From contig NZ_FWXT01000001.1 in NCBI RefSeq assembly GCF_900176535.1, positions 3,038,001-3,102,000 of the forward strand: DNA of 64,000 nucleotides. Reading direction: 5' to 3'. The translations under genes and the position numbers were made by a program. Of the stretch, positions 60,994 through 64,000 are shown in pieces (within the stretch, counting starts at the first letter, position 1; every line of letters begins with the position of its first letter). Below the pieces are notes generated by a model. That model searched no databases and was not told the DNA's origin. It worked only from the letters and a program-made list of their open reading frames with translations. The DNA comes from Pedobacter africanus (GTDB taxonomy: Bacteria; Bacteroidota; Bacteroidia; Sphingobacteriales; Sphingobacteriaceae).

Positions 60994-62111
60994 TAATGCA
61001 CATTATTACTTCTCTCGGCGTAGGTGGCGCGGAGACTATGCTTAGTAAAATTGTACTTGGAAGAAAAAAACAAGGTTTAGACGACGTTGTGATCTGTTTA
61101 ACCGCAAGAGACAAAATAGGAGATTTGTTAGTGTCAAATAATGTCCAAGTTTATTATTTAAACATGAACTCATTTTCGACTTCAGTTAAAGCTTTATTTT
61201 TATTAAATAAATTGTTAAAAGAATATAGTCCGGAGATTGTTCAGACTTGGCTCTATCACGCCGATTTTATTGGTGGAATCATTGCTAAGCTTCGTAAAAT
61301 AAAGGTTGTCTGGAATATCAGGCAAACTAAATTTACTTCGCTCGCTTCCTTTACAACCATAATCATAATGAGGTTGTGTGCTGTATTATCTTATTTTGTA
61401 CCGAGCAAGATTGTTTGCGCAGCGAATGCTTCCTTGCAACAGCATGCTAAATTTGGATATTCGAGGAAGAAGCTAGTTGTTATTCCTAATGGATTTGTAG
61501 CGGCTGAGGATATCGATTCAAAGATATTGAACGAGCTGAAAACTGAACTAAATATTGACACAGGAACTTTAATTGTTGGAACTGTGGGTAGATTTCATCA
61601 TGATAAAGATTATCTCACCTTTATTAAGGCAGCTGCTATCGTTGTCAGGGAAAAACCTTTTACTAAATTTTTAATGGTCGGTAAAAATTTGGATGTAAAT
61701 AATAAAACATTAATGGAGTGGATTAGCGCTGAGCACCTCGTATCAAATTTTATACTGATTGGAGAGACAAGAAATGTTAATTTATATCTATCTATTTTAG
61801 ACGTATTTTGCTTGTCGTCAATTTCGGAGGGGTTTCCTAATGTTGTTGGGGAGGCAATGCTAAAAGGTGTGCCTTGCGTGGTTACAGATAGTGGCGATTC
61901 AAAGTTCGTTGTCGGGGATACGGGGACAGTTGTAATGATTAAAAACCCAGAACTTCTCGCCATTGAATTGATTAGATTTCTTGAAATGAGCAATATCGAT
62001 AGAATTTCATTAGGTCAAGAGGCAAAAATGAGAATAATGCAAAATTTTATGATAGATGAGATTGTTGCGGAATATTCATTATTATATAATCATCTCTCAA
62101 ATAATAAATAA
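60990..62111 (+). CDS. Family 4 glycosyltransferase 2
   Basis: 373 residues. The N-terminus HIITSLGVGGAETMLSKIVL and the C-terminal VGTVGRFHHDKDYLTFIKAA, LMVGKNLDVNNKTLMEWIS and SSISEGFPNVVGEAMLKGVP (E-x7-E) identify a GT-B, GT4 enzyme. It differs strongly from the preceding GT4 and probably adds another sugar of the same repeat unit. The start overlaps the preceding stop (ATGA); the second asparagine-synthase-like gene follows after 6 bp. Confidence 0.9.
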   Translation: MIMHIITSLGVGGAETMLSKIVLGRKKQGLDDVVICLTARDKIGDLLVSNNVQVYYLNMNSFSTSVKALFLLNKLLKEYSPEIVQTWLYHADFIGGIIAKLRKIKVVWNIRQTKFTSLASFTTIIIMRLCAVLSYFVPSKIVCAANASLQQHAKFGYSRKKLVVIPNGFVAAEDIDSKILNELKTELNIDTGTLIVGTVGRFHHDKDYLTFIKAAAIVVREKPFTKFLMVGKNLDVNNKTLMEWISAEHLVSNFILIGETRNVNLYLSILDVFCLSSISEGFPNVVGEAMLKGVPCVVTDSGDSKFVVGDTGTVVMIKNPELLAIELIRFLEMSNIDRISLGQEAKMRIMQNFMIDEIVAEYSLLYNHLSNNK

Positions 62112-62117
62112 CTAAGT

Positions 62118-64000
62118 ATGTGTGGCATAGCAGGCTTCTTAACTAAAGAGAAAAATATAAATTTTGACAAGCAACTTCTTTCTATGGGAGAAGCTATTAA
62201 ATACAGGGGACCGGATGATTTTGGTGTATGGTTTGATGAAAATAACGGAATCGGATTGTCGCACAGGAGATTGTCTATTTTGGATTTATCACCTTTGGGA
62301 CATCAACCGATGCTATCTGAGTCAAGAAGATACGTGATGATCTTTAACGGAGAAATTTATAACCACTTGGATTTACGAAAAGAGCTTTCAAATCGCTTTT
62401 TGGAGATTAAGTGGCGAGGGTATTCTGACACTGAAACAGTTTTAAAATCGATTGATCTGATCGGTATTGAAAGTACTGTCAACTCCTTAATCGGGATGTT
62501 TGCCATTGCTCTGTGGGATAGAGAAAATGCGCTACTTTATCTGATACGAGATAGAATTGGAGAAAAACCACTTTATTATGGGTGGCAAGGTGATACATTT
62601 CTGTTCGGATCTGAGCTTAAAGCCTTGAAAACTCATACGGCATTTAACGGCGAAATTGATAAAGATGCGTTGTCGTTATATTTCAGGTATAACTATGTGC
62701 CTTCACCTTATTCGATTTATAAAGGTGTAAGTAAATTAACTCCTGGTTCCATATTAACAGTTTCATTAAACAAACCCATGCCATCGGTTATTAAATATTG
62801 GGATCTAAAGGCGGTTATTTCTGAAAATAATGATGAACGACTGCAAAATAATCTTCAACCGGATGAGTTGCCCCAGAAATTAGACGATTTATTACAGGAT
62901 GCGATAAAAAGACAAATGATGTCGGACGTTCCATTGGGTGCTTTTCTTTCCGGGGGAATTGATTCGAGTACTATTGTTGGAATAATGCAGTCGCAGTCAT
63001 CGCAGCCAATTAAAACTTTTACAATTGGCTTTGATGAAAAAAAATACAACGAAGCCGTACATGCAAAAAATATAGCGGAATATTTAAAAACGGACCATAC
63101 GGAACTTTATGTACAGGCAAAAGATACTTTGGCTGTTATTCCCAAGTTACCGACAATGTATGACGAGCCATTTGCGGACTCTTCGCAAATCCCCACTTAC
63201 TTAATAACGAAATTAGCTAAGCGTAATGTTACGGTTTCACTTTCAGGAGACGCTGGAGATGAGTTGTTTGGGGGATATAATAGATATATCATTGCCAATC
63301 ATACATGGTCAAAAATTTCGGGTTTACCTTTAGCGGTTAGAAAGCTGATAGCAACAACTATGCATGGAATTTCTCCCGGAGCCTGGAACGAAGCGTATGC
63401 CCTTTTTAAAGGTGTCATACCAAAAAAACATAGAATGATGAACTTCGGAGATAAGATGCATAAGTCCTCACGGGTACTTGCGAGTATGAACCTGGAAGAA
63501 CTGTATAATACATTAACTACACAGTGGTCTGGCGAAGATAATGTGGTATTGGGAGCCGGTTTATTGCCGACAGCCAATCTGCAACAGTTTGGTGATTTAT
63601 CGAATATCGAAAGTATGATGGGATTGGACATGTTGACTTATCTTCCGGATGATGTCCTTGTAAAAGTAGACCGTGCCGCAATGGCTAATTCTTTGGAGAC
63701 AAGAGTGCCGTTTTTAGATCATCGCATTGTTGAATTCGCCTGGCAAGTACCATTAAATTACAAATTGAAAGATGGTATGGGAAAATGGTTATTAAGAGAG
63801 GTTCTTTATAAGTATGTTCCAAAGGAGTTGATTGAACGCCCAAAAATGGGATTTAGCATACCAATAGATTCCTGGTTAAGAGGGCCACTTAAGGATTGGG
63901 CGGAGGATTTATTAGATGAGGGGAAAATGATACAAGAAGGTATATTAAATGTTAAACCAATTAGGACGAAATGGATTGAACATTTAAGTGGTAAGCGAAA
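62118..64000 (+). CDS. asnB: AsnB-like amidotransferase 2, cut by window end
   Basis: Starts at ATG 62118 and reads open to the window end (about 627 codons), so only the last part is missing. MCGIAGFL supplies the Cys nucleophile; YRGPDDFGVW, HRRLSILDLSPLGHQPM and FNGEIYNHLDLR are glutaminase motifs; LSGGIDSSTIVG (about residue 277) and VSLSGDAGDELFGGYNRY belong to the ATP pyrophosphatase domain. The sequence is clearly different from the copy at 58116, closer to WbpS-type than to that copy by general look. Two such enzymes in one operon suggest amidation of two different uronic acids. Confidence 0.9.
   Translation, partial: MCGIAGFLTKEKNINFDKQLLSMGEAIKYRGPDDFGVWFDENNGIGLSHRRLSILDLSPLGHQPMLSESRRYVMIFNGEIYNHLDLRKELSNRFLEIKWRGYSDTETVLKSIDLIGIESTVNSLIGMFAIALWDRENALLYLIRDRIGEKPLYYGWQGDTFLFGSELKALKTHTAFNGEIDKDALSLYFRYNYVPSPYSIYKGVSKLTPGSILTVSLNKPMPSVIKYWDLKAVISENNDERLQNNLQPDELPQKLDDLLQDAIKRQMMSDVPLGAFLSGGIDSSTIVGIMQSQSSQPIKTFTIGFDEKKYNEAVHAKNIAEYLKTDHTELYVQAKDTLAVIPKLPTMYDEPFADSSQIPTYLITKLAKRNVTVSLSGDAGDELFGGYNRYIIANHTWSKISGLPLAVRKLIATTMHGISPGAWNEAYALFKGVIPKKHRMMNFGDKMHKSSRVLASMNLEELYNTLTTQWSGEDNVVLGAGLLPTANLQQFGDLSNIESMMGLDMLTYLPDDVLVKVDRAAMANSLETRVPFLDHRIVEFAWQVPLNYKLKDGMGKWLLREVLYKYVPKELIERPKMGFSIPIDSWLRGPLKDWAEDLLDEGKMIQEGILNVKPIRTKWIEHLSGKR

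Noticed and set aside
1..64000. tRNA or rRNA genes
   Set aside because: No cloverleaf-like or rRNA-like stretch was recognised in the gaps between genes; a covariance-model scan would be decisive.

Overview
The window looks like a Bacteroidetes chromosome, most likely Sphingobacteriaceae (Pedobacter-like). The basis is moderate-to-low GC, promoters of the type TTG-N19-TAnnTTTG, scarce Shine-Dalgarno signals, a DUF6443-type Rhs protein, and a typical Bacteroidetes exopolysaccharide operon. This is inference from sequence style; no rRNA or other marker gene is present.

Positions 1-15,500 and 29,029-30,975 hold 18 tandem same-strand paralogues (one cut by the window start, one frameshifted) encoding secreted fibre-like proteins. 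Each has a signal peptide, a head that differs from gene to gene, one or more phage-tail-like 'GNVGIGT..P..KLxVNG' repeats, a nearly identical 83-residue C-terminal module ('tail module', from KLAVNG to LTLHLI), and a variable coiled-coil end. Genes abut or overlap by 4-11 bp, so the first 15 appear to form one transcript, closed by a rho-independent terminator at 13,931.

A module of about 710 bp (terminator, small Xre/HTH gene, hairpin-rich leader, first signal peptide) occurs at 13,917 and 28,373, and as a decayed copy at 26,085. Each intact copy starts an operon: HTH, then fibre gene(s), then a split pair of giant YD-repeat/Rhs proteins, then a toxin tail with a small candidate immunity gene. 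Operon 2 (14,147-26,000) also carries an OmpH/Skp-like protein and a lipoprotein, and its toxin tail resembles TNT-type NAD glycohydrolases. Operon 3 (28,606-38,323) has a glycine/alanine-rich hydrophobic toxin tail and a membrane-protein candidate immunity gene. I infer a modular cell-surface or contact-delivery system in which fibre genes supply diverse binding heads and the Rhs proteins carry cargo.

Positions 26,500-45,000 are a patchwork: a DUF234-type AAA ATPase with a small partner, an IS256-family element with a broken transposase, a duplicated ATPase promoter remnant beside a sigma-factor-like fragment, a higBA toxin-antitoxin pair, a nucleotidyltransferase with a small upstream partner, a DoxD-like membrane protein and an Xre regulator.

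From about 45,700 to the end runs an exopolysaccharide operon: SLBB export protein, chain-length regulator, TviB/TviC-like hexosaminuronic acid synthesis, flippase, DegT aminotransferase with PglD/NeuD-type acetyltransferase, a GT2 and two GT4 glycosyltransferases, two further hexapeptide acyltransferases, a polymerase and two AsnB-like amidotransferases (the second cut by the window end). The likely product is an acidic, partly amidated and acetylated polysaccharide.
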